From Arthrinium phaeospermum (Eukaryota > Ascomycota > Sordariomycetes > Amphisphaeriales > Apiosporaceae): 64,000 bases of DNA. The notes beneath the pieces are model-generated. The model did not search any database. It was given only the letters and a program-made list of their open reading frames with translations, and had not been told where the DNA came from. Each line of letters begins with the position of its first letter. Position 1 is the stretch's first letter. A program made the translations under genes and the position numbers. The stretch spans positions 620,001 to 684,000 of the forward strand of contig QYRS01000009.1 of assembly GCA_006503535.1 (NCBI GenBank), written 5' to 3'. Below, piece by piece: positions 11,063 through 22,600 of this stretch.

Positions 11063-13424
11063 ATGGATGCACTACAGCTGTCAGACGAAGCGGTGCAACT
11101 CAACGTCATCAAAGCGGAAGTTTTTGCTTCCCTCAGCCGATGTCTGTCGGAGCTTGTCGCGTCGTACCGTAATGAGCACACGCGCTACCAGATCGCGCTT
11201 ACGCTCCAGACGACGATCCTCGATCTCATTGGAACCGATTTCGCACCGCGCACCTATGAGATTCCGCCCGCGCCCGAGGCGTTCTCCTCGGAGAAACGTC
11301 CCACTGGGTCGGAGATCCAAGACGTCGTGCAATACTTCATCTCGGAGCTGTACCGCAGCCGGCAGCGACGGTTCCAATGGATGAAGCTCTGCCAGCAGGA
11401 CTTCCAGGCGTGGGCGCAGCGCAGGGAGGTGTGGGACAAGGCCGTGGGGGAGGTGACCTCGTCCCTCCAGACCTGGGGCTACCATACCGAAGCCGACATG
11501 CTTTCGTCGGCGCTCCGGGCGGATCGCAATGTGTCCCGGCCGGGCCATTTCGACGTGATCATGACCACCGGGTACGGCCAAGAGAAGATGCGGACGACTG
11601 TCGAGGGGCGCGACTTGGCCCACGACTCCGGCGCGGCCGCGCACGACGAGACGCAGATGGAGGACAGCCAGTTGGACGAGACCCGGTTGGACGAGACCCG
11701 GATGGACGAGACCCGGATGGAAACCCGACCAGGTTCGGGATATTCCGAGAGCCGTTTGCTTCCCCAACGGGGCCGCGCCGGGTTCGGCCACGACGCGTTG
11801 CAGCTCGACGTGCTCGCCGACCCAGCCCCCTGTCGACCTGGATCCCGCCGATATGAAAAAATCGCGCCCGCAAGATGTCACATCGTGGCTGTCGTGGATC
11901 AAGCCCGGGCTCGCGCTCGCCTGGAGTTGCCCTTGCCCCTGGATGATCGTGCCCTGCATCAGTCTCTCCGCGGTCACGCATGTGTTCGTCCAACGATGTT
12001 TCCATGTCGATCCCTTGGACGGAACCACTGCGTTAGACCATTTTGCGACGAAGCATGGGCTTGCCTTTAGCGGCGTCGAGGAGATGTTCAAATCGCACGG
12101 TGTTTTGAGTAGGTTCACATTGGCCATGCGCTGCCGATTCTGCTGACACAACTTTCTGTCTAGTACAAGCCGAGCGGTTGACACGAGCCGGCGCGGCCCA
12201 GAATAACTACACTATGAGCCTCATGTATGAAGAAGCGAAGTCGGCATGGGGAGACCTTGCTACTTCGGATGAGACGCAACGCTCAGCAACTCGCCCTCCC
12301 ATCCCTGACGTCACGCGGACAGTCAGTCATGAGTCGGCCCTCCTAGCGGGTGCGCACAGCTTCCGATGGCCTCCTGACCATCCTACGGCTCCGATGTGGG
12401 TGGTTTGCTGCCCGCATCCGCAGTGCACCGCATGGCAGCATGGACCCGATCCTTGGGAGGGTGGCACCGCCATCCATCACTTCCGGCAACATGGTTTCCA
12501 GGTACAAGACGAGTACGATGTACTGAGTCTCTTTGGCTTTAAAAGTGAGAAACTCCTCCCTTCTGTCTTCAGCTTCTAACCTGTATAGTCCTTCCGATAC
12601 AAGTCGACCCGATCACGAACCTACCTATCCAGAAATGCGCCGAGGTACTTAGTCTCCTTCTATGCCTCTTCTGAGATGTAGCTAACCGTAGCGTAGTGTT
12701 CCACACATAAGAGAGTCTGCGATAGGGCGGTGCCAACTTGCTCAGGCTGCTTTAAGAGGAACACGGACTGCCGTTATTCGATCGGACCTACCCGCGTAAC
12801 ACCATGCGTCCAATGCCAGGAGCGCAAACGCAAATGCCACCATACGCCGCATGGAACGGTCAAATGCACCAATGCAAGTCACGGCCCCTTCGTCGTTATC
12901 TGTTGCTTCACTAACATATACAGTGTGCTCGTACACAATCAACATGTTCCTACGATATGCCTTGCAGCACCTGCAGAGAACGTGACCTTGAATGTGTCTA
13001 CCCGGCGCGGAAGGAGGAGACTGACAAGGGAGACCCCGGCTCAACGGGTGCCGTGAAGGCTACGAAAAGCTCCCGCCCCGCTCCAGCCGCCGGCGCACGG
13101 AAGCCGACGAGAGTTTCGGAGCCCATTCCCCCAACTCCCGCCGCCGGTGGACGGCGTTCGACGAGACGTTCTGAGCCTGGCCGCTTAGCTCCGAACGCCA
13201 GTGGACGGAGATCGACCAGACTTTCAGAAAAGCTTCCACGTCCTTCCGGAATCCCACGTCCAGCTGGGATCCCGCTACGCAGTCGACCTCCCCCGAACAA
13301 GTACTCCAGATGGCGTCGCGAGCACCTTCTTAGAGCGTGTCAAGAACGGGGGATCCCCCTCCCGACCGGCCCTGCCACAAATCTGACGTATGCGGAACTT
13401 CTCGCGAAGAACGACCAGCAATGA
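11063..13424 (+). CDS. Multi-zinc protein: two C2H2-like modules, five C-x2-C-x6-C knuckles, SAP-like tail
   Basis: The likely start is 11063 (M-D-A-L-Q-L). The N-terminal ~220 residues are helical and unrecognised, followed by a Met/Leu-Asp-Glu-Thr-Arg repeat. One base is missing in the C run at 11826-11830; with six Cs, A-D-P-A joins P-P-V-D-L-D-P-A-D-M. Two homologous modules follow, each with two Cys, two His in H-F-x-x-x-H-G and a following F-G/S-H-G. Introns 12109-12163, 12545-12588 and 12645-12696 are GT-AG; intron 12874-12923 is GC-AG. After splicing, five knuckles line up: C-A-E-C-x6-C, C-S-G-C-x6-C, C-V-Q-C-x6-C, C-T-N-C-x6-C, C-S-T-C-x6-C. Knuckles 1+2 and 4+5 each form a canonical Zn2Cys6 cluster (linkers of 6 and 5 residues). 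The tail has three Arg-Ser-Thr-Arg-x-Ser-Glu repeats and a SAP-like W-R-R-E-H-L-L-R-A-C-Q-E-R-G-I-P. Probable nuclear DNA-binding protein; no target known. Confidence 0.65.
11672..11728 (+). repeat. 15-bp coding tandem repeat (about 3.8 units)
   Basis: The unit TTGGACGAGACCCGG occurs at 11672-11686 and 11687-11701; a variant starting with ATG follows at 11702-11716, and a shortened copy ends at 11728. It encodes (L/M)-D-E-T-R in frame within the zinc-knuckle gene, a charged repeat likely to vary in number between strains. Confidence 0.8.
12874..12923 (+). other. GC-AG intron inside a Zn2Cys6 cluster
   Basis: The donor is AAT|GCAAGT, the consensus for the rare GC class, and the acceptor is ATACAG|TGT. 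Splicing here in phase 0 rebuilds C-T-N-C-x6-C-x5-C-x2-C-x6-C exactly, whereas reading through destroys it. The intron is 50 nt, typical for this window. Confidence 0.7.
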
Positions 13425-14247
13425 GGTAAAGGGGGCAATAAGATATGTACGGATATCAGAACCAAGGAGGATGCACGGAGGCTTGGTCGATCCAATTGCA
13501 TTCGTACGTAATGAACAATCAGGAACTGGCGCCACGAAAATTCACACGTGACCACCATGCGATGAGAGATCATGTGCTCACTCGATTCTACTGCCGACAA
13601 TGTACTCCCCAACCTCGTCAATCGACGGGCTGCAAGTAAATTTCACGGACCGTTTCGACTCGAAAGGCAAACAAAAGCTGCCTTCCGCCATAGGGGGCGA
13701 AGCGAGTCACCGTGGTGGGTCATGTACCATGTGCAGTAGTCCCGCAGTGCCAAGGGCGACTCCAGGCCAATGGTTCCTTGACGGTCATAAATCATTTTTT
13801 TGGAATGGCAGAAAATTGAATCTACGCTCAATCCATTGACAGCATGACATGGGCGCCACAAGATTTAGCTCGCATGGTCGATGGTTTCATTTCATGCAAG
13901 CACTTTACGCCCTGAGCCGTGGGCAACACGAGAAACGATGTGCGCTCCCGAAGTCAACGGTTCGGATGAACCATCAATCGGTATTCCGCTGGCGACTGCA
14001 ATGCACAGTAGTACGGAAGTAAGAGTCCCGAGAACGCTACTCCGCGCTTGAGGCCCCTTGCCCCTTTGTGACGGCGTTGCATGCTCGCGCGGTTGCTTGC
14101 AGCTGATGCAATGCGGGACAATGGGAGTGTCATCCGTCGGCTGGCTGGCGGAGGGAACAGGACAGTAGCAGTGGCACCCCCCGCGAGCTCGCTGGGAACA
14201 GGCTTATATACCGCTGGCGGTCACACCTCTCTCGAGATACCTAGACT
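13425..14247. other. Intergenic region upstream of the recombinase gene
   Basis: No gene is supported. A TATA-like TTATATA lies at 14203-14209, about 40 bp before the first ATG of the downstream gene. If the recombinase belongs to a Starship element, its left end should lie in this interval or further left; I see no obvious inverted repeat by eye. Confidence 0.45.
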
Positions 14248-17167
14248 ATGGCCGTACCACCCTCTAATTTGATATATTTCCTGCCCCTGAAATACTGCGA
14301 ATCACTTGAAGTCACTATGCCAGCATCCAGGCCCGTTCGTAAGCCAGAGCTTGAGAGGGCTACTGGGTCCAAGTCGCTCGCAAAAGCCGCCCTGTCTATG
14401 CCTTCACCTGTCACGCCTTCCAAGTCGAGGAACAGAGCGACACCTCTGATGACACCCTCCAAAACGCCCCAGAAACGTTCCCGCGCTAATTGGCAGACGA
14501 CCCCTGAGCAGACGGACGATGATGTCCCTGTGAAACGGCCGCGGAAGCACCAGAAAGCACGTGAAGGGAGTGATGAGGATGACGATTTCCAGCCCAGCGA
14601 AAGTGACTCGGAGCTCGGCGGTGAGTATGACTCCCAATATGAGTGCCCCGGCGGCTCCAGTCCCAGTGCCAGGCACAGTCTTGCCCTTCATGTCCCTACG
14701 GAGCGCCCGGCTGGAAGTCATCCACCCAAGGCCAGTGCACAAGCGGACAAGCAGATCGAGGACGAGATGCAAGAGTTCGAGCGGACCTACGAGGAGCTCA
14801 CTCCCAGCGACTGGAGAGTCGACGACGACGATGAACAGAGCGTGTACGACGGAAACCTGTACCCGCCAGAATACTACCGCGAGGGTCTGGAAACCCTCGA
14901 CATGAATGACTTTAAGCGCAAGGAATACGCCAAGTCGACGATGAAGCTGATCACGTACGTCGAGACGCAGTGGCAGAAGTAAGTACCCCCGACCTGCCGG
15001 GCGACCCCCGCTTACCCCGACAGATACTGCAAAAAGATTTTGGACCGGGACGACTGGGAGAAATGTTTCCTGCGCCTCGACTCCAAAAACATCCCCATTT
15101 TCCTCAAATGGCACCTCAACCAGAGGGACACCGGCACTGGCAAGCTGAAACGCAAGGTGGGGAAGCAGTCCACCTTGGTCACCTTCTGGTGTTGTTTCCG
15201 ACTCATGTATCGACGCTACACGGGCAAGATGATTGACATGATTGTCACGAAAGACATGATGAGTACTGTCCTTAGAAAGCTGGGGGAAGAACACCATCTG
15301 AGCCGCGAAAAACGGGACAACCGGGCCATTTCCATCGAAGACTTGAAGCTGCAGATCGAGACGACCTTGTGCACGACCGACGCCTCCTTCCTGCTGGGCG
15401 AGATCCGTATCCTTTGCGTGCTCTTCCTCTTGTTGATGGCGCCCCAAGGATCCCGGCCCCAAAGCATCCTCGACATCAGGCTGAGAGACATCAAGCTGTT
15501 TCTCATTCGGGTCCCAAGCGACCCAAACGGGTACCCCCGGCTGGCTATTAGTATCCGGCTCGCGAGCACCAAGGGCTATCTCGGACCGAAGCCGACGTGA
15601 GTACCGCTTCGCTAACCTGTCTGCGCCGCCTACTAACGTACGTTCCAGGAAAACCTTCTTGTGTCCGGAGATCTACTACGACGCTAGCCTTCTCTTAAGC
15701 CCCCATGTGTATCTACTGGCCATTCTCCTGAGGTACCGGGCTTTCCTATCTGACGGTATGTTCGCTATGTTCACCATTTGGTAACGATCAAACTAATGCC
15801 ATCCTGCAGACATCAACGACAACCCGTCCCTACTTGGGCGGTTGAGAGTGGTCGACAAGGAGACGAACCAGACGCCACTCGAACTCAAACCAGAGCTGGA
15901 CGACATGCTCCTGTTCCGCCGGACGAAGAAGACGCTGCACGGCCTGGAAATGTCGGAATTGCCCATGACCCAGGACTTTATGGGGAAGAAGATCAACACG
16001 ATCGGCAAGCTCTGCGGGTTTGAGAACAACACGATCTCGTACTGCCTGCGCTACTTCGCCGGCAATAGCATGGATCAGAGCGAGGATGTGAGCGCGGCTC
16101 TTCGAGACCTGGTCTTAGATCACGCACCCAATTCAGACACTTTCGCCAAGAATTATCTGAGCCGGACGGTTTGTGCAGACCTGTGGGCGACCCATCTCGG
16201 CTTGAAGCCTCAAAAGGACATTGTCCGCCAGGCCACAAGCCATGGCGGGTCGAGGGACCAGCGTCGAGTGTTCAAGCTGACGGACAAGCACATCCAGGAG
16301 ATCAAGGAAGAACCCGAGTACCTCCGGCTCACGAAGCAGATAGAGCACGGCGGCCTTTCGAAGTATTCCAATGAGCGGAAAGAGCTTACGCGCAAGCGGA
16401 AGAATTTCTTGAATAGGATGCGCCATACCAAGCTGAAGGAAATTATGAGGGATTGGACCACAAAACAGGCATTGGTCGATATCCGACGCCAGGCGCAGGG
16501 CGACGGTGCCTTCCCACAGGAGTCCCAGCAGGACGAAGACTTCCCCCAGATGGTCGAATTTGGCGACACGACTCGCAACTCGGTTCCCATGGGCAAGAAA
16601 CAGCAGGCCATGTTCGAGGCCCTCTCCACTCAGCTCACGAGCGACTACATTAAGAGCGTCACCCCAGAGGGCAACCAAACCATAGCCTTGCACGTAGCCC
16701 ATATGTGCAGACGCGATACGGCCGTCGTGGCGCTCCAAGGGTACTGCGATGAGGAGGACCACCCGAAATCGAAGATTCTCGACGCATGGAAGCCGCCCAC
16801 GCCCTCGGAATTGAGCGAGCCCGCCACGTCCGATCAACAACTCGAACAAATCAGACTGTCGGTTTTCGTCGGCACCTTGAAGCACGAGCAAGTCCTTCGC
16901 TGTTTCCTATGTGTTTGCAAAGCGCTGAAGATGGGCCGCGACTATAACAAGTTCGGGGAGCTATGTCGCAAGTTCACAACCAAGTCTCACCAGGCCGAAC
17001 ACTTCACCAAGGTCCACCTGAACACGATTACGAACTTGCAACAAACAACCTGTCCGATCTGCGAGCCTGCAGTAACGCTGGATCACAAGCAGCACCTCCA
17101 ACTTCATGCGGATAAGGTCCATGGAATCAGAACAGAAAGAAAATACGTGATGACAAAGAAGGATTGA
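14248..17167 (+). CDS. DUF3435 tyrosine recombinase (Starship captain-like) with C2H2 finger tail
   Basis: Four exons, 14248-14978, 15024-15596, 15649-15755 and 15810-17167; introns of 45-54 nt are canonical with CTAAC branch sites, giving 922 residues. ATG 14317 is an equally possible start. Residues 1-160 are disordered and basic/acidic. The recombinase part has the DUF3435 pattern: T-L-V-T-F-W near the start, a box-I region M-A-P-Q-G-S-R-P-Q-S-I-L-D-I-R-L-R-D with the first Arg, then T-K-T-F-L-C-P-E, a box-II region L-R-Y-F-A-G-N-S-M-D, L-D-H-A-P-N-S-D-T-F and K-N-Y-L-S-R with the candidate nucleophile Tyr. The C-terminus carries C2H2-type cysteines and histidines (C-P-I-C...H...H). DUF3435 proteins include the captains that mobilise Starship elements; many are also orphan or inactive. 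Motifs are intact and no frame break is seen, so the protein may be functional. Confidence 0.82.
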
Positions 17168-17350
17168 CGATGCAATACAGGGACTTCTCAAAATTCAGGT
17201 GTGCGTGTGTACCTGTTGCACTTAGTTGAAGCGTCAGGGGTAAATGTGTTCTGGTCCGGCAGCTGGACTGCCTTGGTTTGCGTCGTTCTTATTCTTGTTA
17301 CGCTTGGTCACATGTAATGGTAATCCCAAAGTATGCAATATGAGTTGCTT

Positions 17351-19297
17351 TCAATGACTAAACTTCTGCCTTCGCCACTGTTGATTCACAGCAGTAGGGG
17401 TCGTATGCAATTTAGCTGCAATAACATCATCTGTAAGATCCTGCTCCTTGTAACTAGCGAGCCGCTGCGCCTCCCACTCTGTCCACTCCTCCTTCTCTTC
17501 TTTCTCTTGGGTCTGGACTTTTCGGGGGCGGCCGCGTTTGCGTTTGATACCTTGGGTCGTAGTACTTGAAGCACCGGCTGCCCCCGAGGTAGGGTTACTG
17601 CTGATGCTGCGTTGAGCCAGACCGCCCGAAACAGTGCTACCTTTTTTTCGGCCGCGTTTCCGTGGCCCTTCTTTGCTATTAGATGGACACGCCTGATCCA
17701 TATCGAAGATAAGAAGTGGGTGAGGATCGTGCGTACCATCGTGAGAGTCTGGGCCTACACCTTCCACGCCAGAGGTCGTTTCAGAAAGCCGTGACCCTTC
17801 CGCTCTCCGTATCTCTGCATGAGACGGGAAGAGCGGCGTCGAAGAAGGCGCAGATCTGTTGACTACTTGTATAGTCGGGTTTTGGTTGTAGAAAATGGAC
17901 CTCATGGTGGCTTTAGCCGCCTCGAACTGCGGTGCCATGTTCTGGAAACGTTAGTTTGTCTCCTCTCTCTCTAGCAGCGTACGTACCCGCATGTTTGCGC
18001 TAGTGACGCCATCAACAAATAGCGTCAGGTTCAGCCTTGCCGGCTCTGAGAAGGCCGAGCGCGTGGTGACCGACCGGCTGGGCGAACGCCGACTGACGGG
18101 TGGTATAGAACGGTGCAACGAAGGGGTTATCAGCCTGTCGATGGGGACGAAGATGTCCTCTTCGGACTCCGCATCGTGCGATGGATCCCCGTTCCGAGGG
18201 CTGCGCGGGCCCAGCTGGTCGGCATCCGAGGCAAGAACCCCATTCTCATCTCCGTATCCCACGTCGACATCATCGTCCTCCGCCGCAGCATTCCCCATAG
18301 GGTCCTCGCTGTGGGCTGTGAGACCTGCCAGTGCCTCATCGCCGCATCCCATGACATCAGTTATCGGTGACTTGCTACCGTCACCCCTGGCAGGCCGATT
18401 GACCCCGGTCAAGTTGATGTGAGAGGGATCGGGGTCCTGGGTCTCGTGGAGTGGGATGAGCTCATATCCATGGCTAGGAGGGTGGAACCGGGAACAGCGT
18501 CTGCAAAGCGTCGTCGTTACGCTGCACTCTTTGCATTGATAACAAGTATCGAATATTTTACTTTTGCAGATGGTGCAATGGTATTCCACGTCGATCGTCC
18601 TCGACGGGCGCACCGGCGCACTGGGACTACTCTTGGTCTCGGAAAGTCCGGGCCCGCTAGCAGCTAGTAGTTGCTCAGCTAGCTGTGGGGGAGCACCTTC
18701 GGATACCTTTGACGTAGGAAACCCCGGGGACGGGCCGGCCACGGGTCCCTTCGGGATGAGAAAACGGTGTACATGACTCCCAAGCGCCTGGGGCCCCTCG
18801 GGTACACTGCAATCCACGCATATGGTTTTTCTACATTCACCACAAGCGTAGAACGGGATATCGGCGCCGATCTCCTTATTGCAAGCGTGACACACATCTA
18901 GGTGTGCCCTTCCACCATTTTGAGCCGCTTCGATAATCTTGCGTATAGCCTCATTCGTACCCGAGCTCGGCCTGGGCATTCGCAGCCGTTTAGTGTTGGC
19001 ATCGAGGCTTCGTGAAGCAGCGGGTGTAGCAAGCGGCGCTGCATTGGCATCGAAGCTTCGCGACGCAGTAGAAACAGCGGGCGGCGCTTTCGATGGACTT
19101 GCTGCCCGTGACCGTTGGTTCGATGCGCGTGTTGCGCGCTCTTGAGCTGGGCTTGTGGTCCGTGATTTCGACCGAGTGAAGGGCGGGGTCGCGGCTATCG
19201 GGTTTGGTCGAGGCATTGGCTGCGCGCCATCTCTCTTTCTTGCTTTTGATCTATTCGCGAATGATTCTGGGTCCAACGTGCGGGAAGATGCGAACAT
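17351..19297 (-). CDS. Double ZZ-finger, AT-hook, SANT-like nuclear protein
   Basis: Two exons, 19297-17987 and 17941-17351, with a 45-nt intron (GTACGT...CTAAC...CAG), giving 633 residues. The start is the first ATG in the frame. Residues 1-115 are basic and Ser/Ala-rich with a duplicated S-R-S-(F/L)-D-A-N phrase. Two ZZ-type zinc fingers lie at about 136-178 and 241-276 (C-x2-C...C-x2-C...C-x2-C...H-x-H or H-x4-H order). An acidic middle follows. Two AT-hook cores (K-R-G-R-K-K near 532; K-R-G-R-P-R-K near 573) precede a short Myb/SANT-like helix region (W-T-E-W-E...L-T-D-D-V-I-A-A-K-L...A-V). It is probably a chromatin or DNA-associated protein. It converges on the recombinase gene with 183 bp between stops, and shares ZZ fingers with the Hsp70-like protein nearby. 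Confidence 0.75.
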
Positions 19298-19654
19298 TGG
19301 GCGTATTGTTTGGATGGATTGAAGGGGTGTGCTGGTTGGGATCAATGTGTGGTGATATCGTCAATTAATGGAGTATGGAGAGGCGCGCGGTGAGGCGCGC
19401 GGTGGTGGACCGTCACCCCGACAGTGCATGGGCTCTGAGTTATGTAAAGATTTTATTCATGGGATTGGTCTATTGAAGGAACATGCGTACTGAGAGAGCC
19501 TGTCGAAGGTACAATGGGGTTTCCGAAGGCTACTTCAATTTGGCGCAGTCGATTCCGCGTCGTGGCTGGTGAAATTGAGACACGTGATTTTTCGCAGCTT
19601 GGCGAACTGCCTATTCGGGGAATTCTGGGAAATTCTGCTCGTGGAAAACCGACT
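19298..19654. other. Spacer between ZZ gene and A+T island
   Basis: Promoter region of the minus-strand ZZ/AT-hook gene. A short GAGGCGCGCGGT duplication is seen at 19379-19402. No gene is seen. Confidence 0.5.
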
Positions 19655-22600
19655 TATTTTATATTTATATTTTTAAATAATATTAATAAATTTTATATTT
19701 TTTTTATTATCCGTTAAAATAATAACGATAATAATAATAAACTATTTATACCTTATATTTTTTTAATCTTTATATTTTAATTTTTTATTTTAAATATTAT
19801 TTTAAATTTAATTAAGGTTAATTTATAAAGTAATTATTTTATAATAATTACTTTATCGATATTTATTATAATTAATATTTTAAATAATTTATTTAAAAAA
19901 TTAAAAATTATTTCCGTTATATAATAATAATCTTTTAAAGTAAATTTTATAAATATAAACGATAAAAAAAAGTTATTTAATTAATTCATTTATATTTATT
20001 ATTTAAATATTAATATATTAAATTTAAAATTTAAATTTTATTTTAAATTTTATTTTTAATATTAATAATAAATAATTATATTTAAAAAATTCGACGATTT
20101 AATTATTAATTTATTAATAAAAAAAAAAAATATAAATCGTTTTATAAAATATATATAACTTTAATTCGGATATAACTTAATTTTAATTAATAATAAAAAG
20201 GGGGGCGGAATTCTTTTTCTTTTTTTATTAAGTTTTGAATATTAAAAATAAATTAATTTTCTTTTTCGTTATTTTTTAAAATAGTTTATATTTAATCGAT
20301 TAATTAAATAAAAAATATAAATTTATAGCCTTTAATATAACTTTATATTTTTATTTTATTAATTTTAATTTATAAATTTAATATAAATAATTAAACTATT
20401 TAAATAAAAATATATTAAAAAAAATAATAAAATATTTTATTAATATTAAACTATTAAAACCTTATTATATATTTTAAATATATTAAAAAAAAAAAAAAAA
20501 CGCTTTTATAAAAAAATATTAAAATAAAATATATAATTTCGAATTATTATATATAAATTTCGTTAATATATTAAAAGGCGTTATAAATTATAATAAATTT
20601 ATATAATAAATAATTATTATAAATAATAAATTATAAATAAAATAAATTTTTATAATAATTAATATAAAGGAAATTCTTTTATAATTTAAATCGTTTTTTA
20701 ATTATTATAAATTATTAAAATAACGTTATTAATTCGTTATTATCGATTAAAGATTAATTTTTATAAATTATAACTTAGAAAAAAATTTTTTTAATAAAAG
20801 AATCGCTTTTATTATTTTCTTTATTAATTAATATTAATTAAACGGTATAATAAAATAGGCCGTTAAAGTATTTAAAAAAAAATTATAAATAATTTTTATT
20901 TAAATTAAATTATAATTTAATATTTAATTTAAATTTTTAAAAATTATTTATTATATATATAATAAATTTTATAATAAAATTATTAATAAAACATTATAAA
21001 AAATTTAATATATTATTAAACTAAATTAATAATATTTTTTAACCCCCGATATTTATAATTATTTTAAATTTACGGGGAAATTAATATTATTTAATCGAAA
21101 TATTTAATATAAATTCTTAAGTTATATTAATAATAATATTTTTAATTAAATAATTTTAATTAAAATTAAAAAGATTAAATAAATTAATAATATTATTTAA
21201 AAAAAAAAAATTTATATATCGGCTTTATTTTATATAATAATAATAAATTAATTTTAAAATAACTTTATATTTTTTTAAAGTTTAAAATTTTTTAATTAAA
21301 AGAGAAAGATAATATAAATAATTTTTATATTATATTTAAAAACTTTTAAACTTTTTTAAATATTAATAATAATTATTTATAACGACAATAAAAATAATTT
21401 ATAATAATACGCTTTATAATATATTATATAATAATTTTTATTTTTTAAATTATATATAAAAATATTATATTAATTTTAAAAGTTAACGATATATATAATA
21501 ATAAAGAAATAAATAACGATAATATCGATATAATATAATATATACCGCTTTCGGCTTTAAAATTACCGATTTTTAAAATATTAACGCTTAATATATCTGT
21601 ATTAAAACTTTTTTTATTATTAAAACTTAAAATTATAGTAATAAAATTAAAAGAAATCTTTTAAAAATACTTTTTATTATATTTCGAATTAAAAAATATT
21701 TTTTAACGATATTTCGAATTAAAACTATATTTAAATTAATAAAATATAAAAAGGTAATATATTATATTTATTATTAATATTATTTTTTTTTTAAAATCGC
21801 TAAATCGAATAGTTTAAATTTATTTAATTTTTATTATAACTTTTATTATAATAATTATAATTATATTATATAATTTTATAATTTATATAAATCGATTTTT
21901 TATTAATTAATAAATAATTTTATTATTTTTTTAATAAATTTTATTTAAAACAAATAATATAGTTTTAATTTTAATTACGTTATTAATTATTTTAAGTATT
22001 TATTTTATTAATTTTTTTATATAAACCTTTAAAATTAACGCTTTTTTTTAAAAATATAAAATATTAAAAGCTTTATATATTTATTTTTATATTATATTAT
22101 TTAATAACGCGGTTAATAAAAATAATTAGGAATTATAAATAATTAATATTAAAAATAAAAATATATTTTTAATATTTATTTATATTTTAAAAGCGATTAT
22201 ATAATATAATTAATTTTATTTAATACTTTTAAAAAACTTTAATTCGGAAATCTTTAATAAAAATATTAATATATAAATAATAATTAAATTAATTAAAGTT
22301 AATAATAATAAAATTTTTATATTTTAAAACGTTAATATTAAAATTTTAAATCCGAACTCGATAATTTACCTTTAAAACGCCTTAAATAATTAATAACGGA
22401 TTTTTTATAAAAATTATAAAAAAAGTAGAGATTTAATTTTAAAATAAATAAAATTTATTAATAATAATTAAATATAATATAAAAAAATTAATATTTATAT
22501 TAAATAATTAAAAAGATATATATTTAAATTATTATTAAAAATATACTTTTTTAAAAATTTAACGATTTATAAATTACTTATTATATATATTATAAAAAAT

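Noticed and set aside
11081..12184. Long minus-strand frame (367 codons) opposite the multi-zinc gene
   Set aside because: It is a GC-rich antisense shadow: it has no domain, and the plus strand has spliced exons with zinc ligands in conserved spacing.
14404..15462. Minus-strand frame of 352 codons opposite the recombinase
   Set aside because: Shadow of a well-supported plus-strand gene with recognisable DUF3435 motifs.
16133..16891. Minus-strand frame of 252 codons
   Set aside because: Antisense shadow of exon 4 of the recombinase gene.
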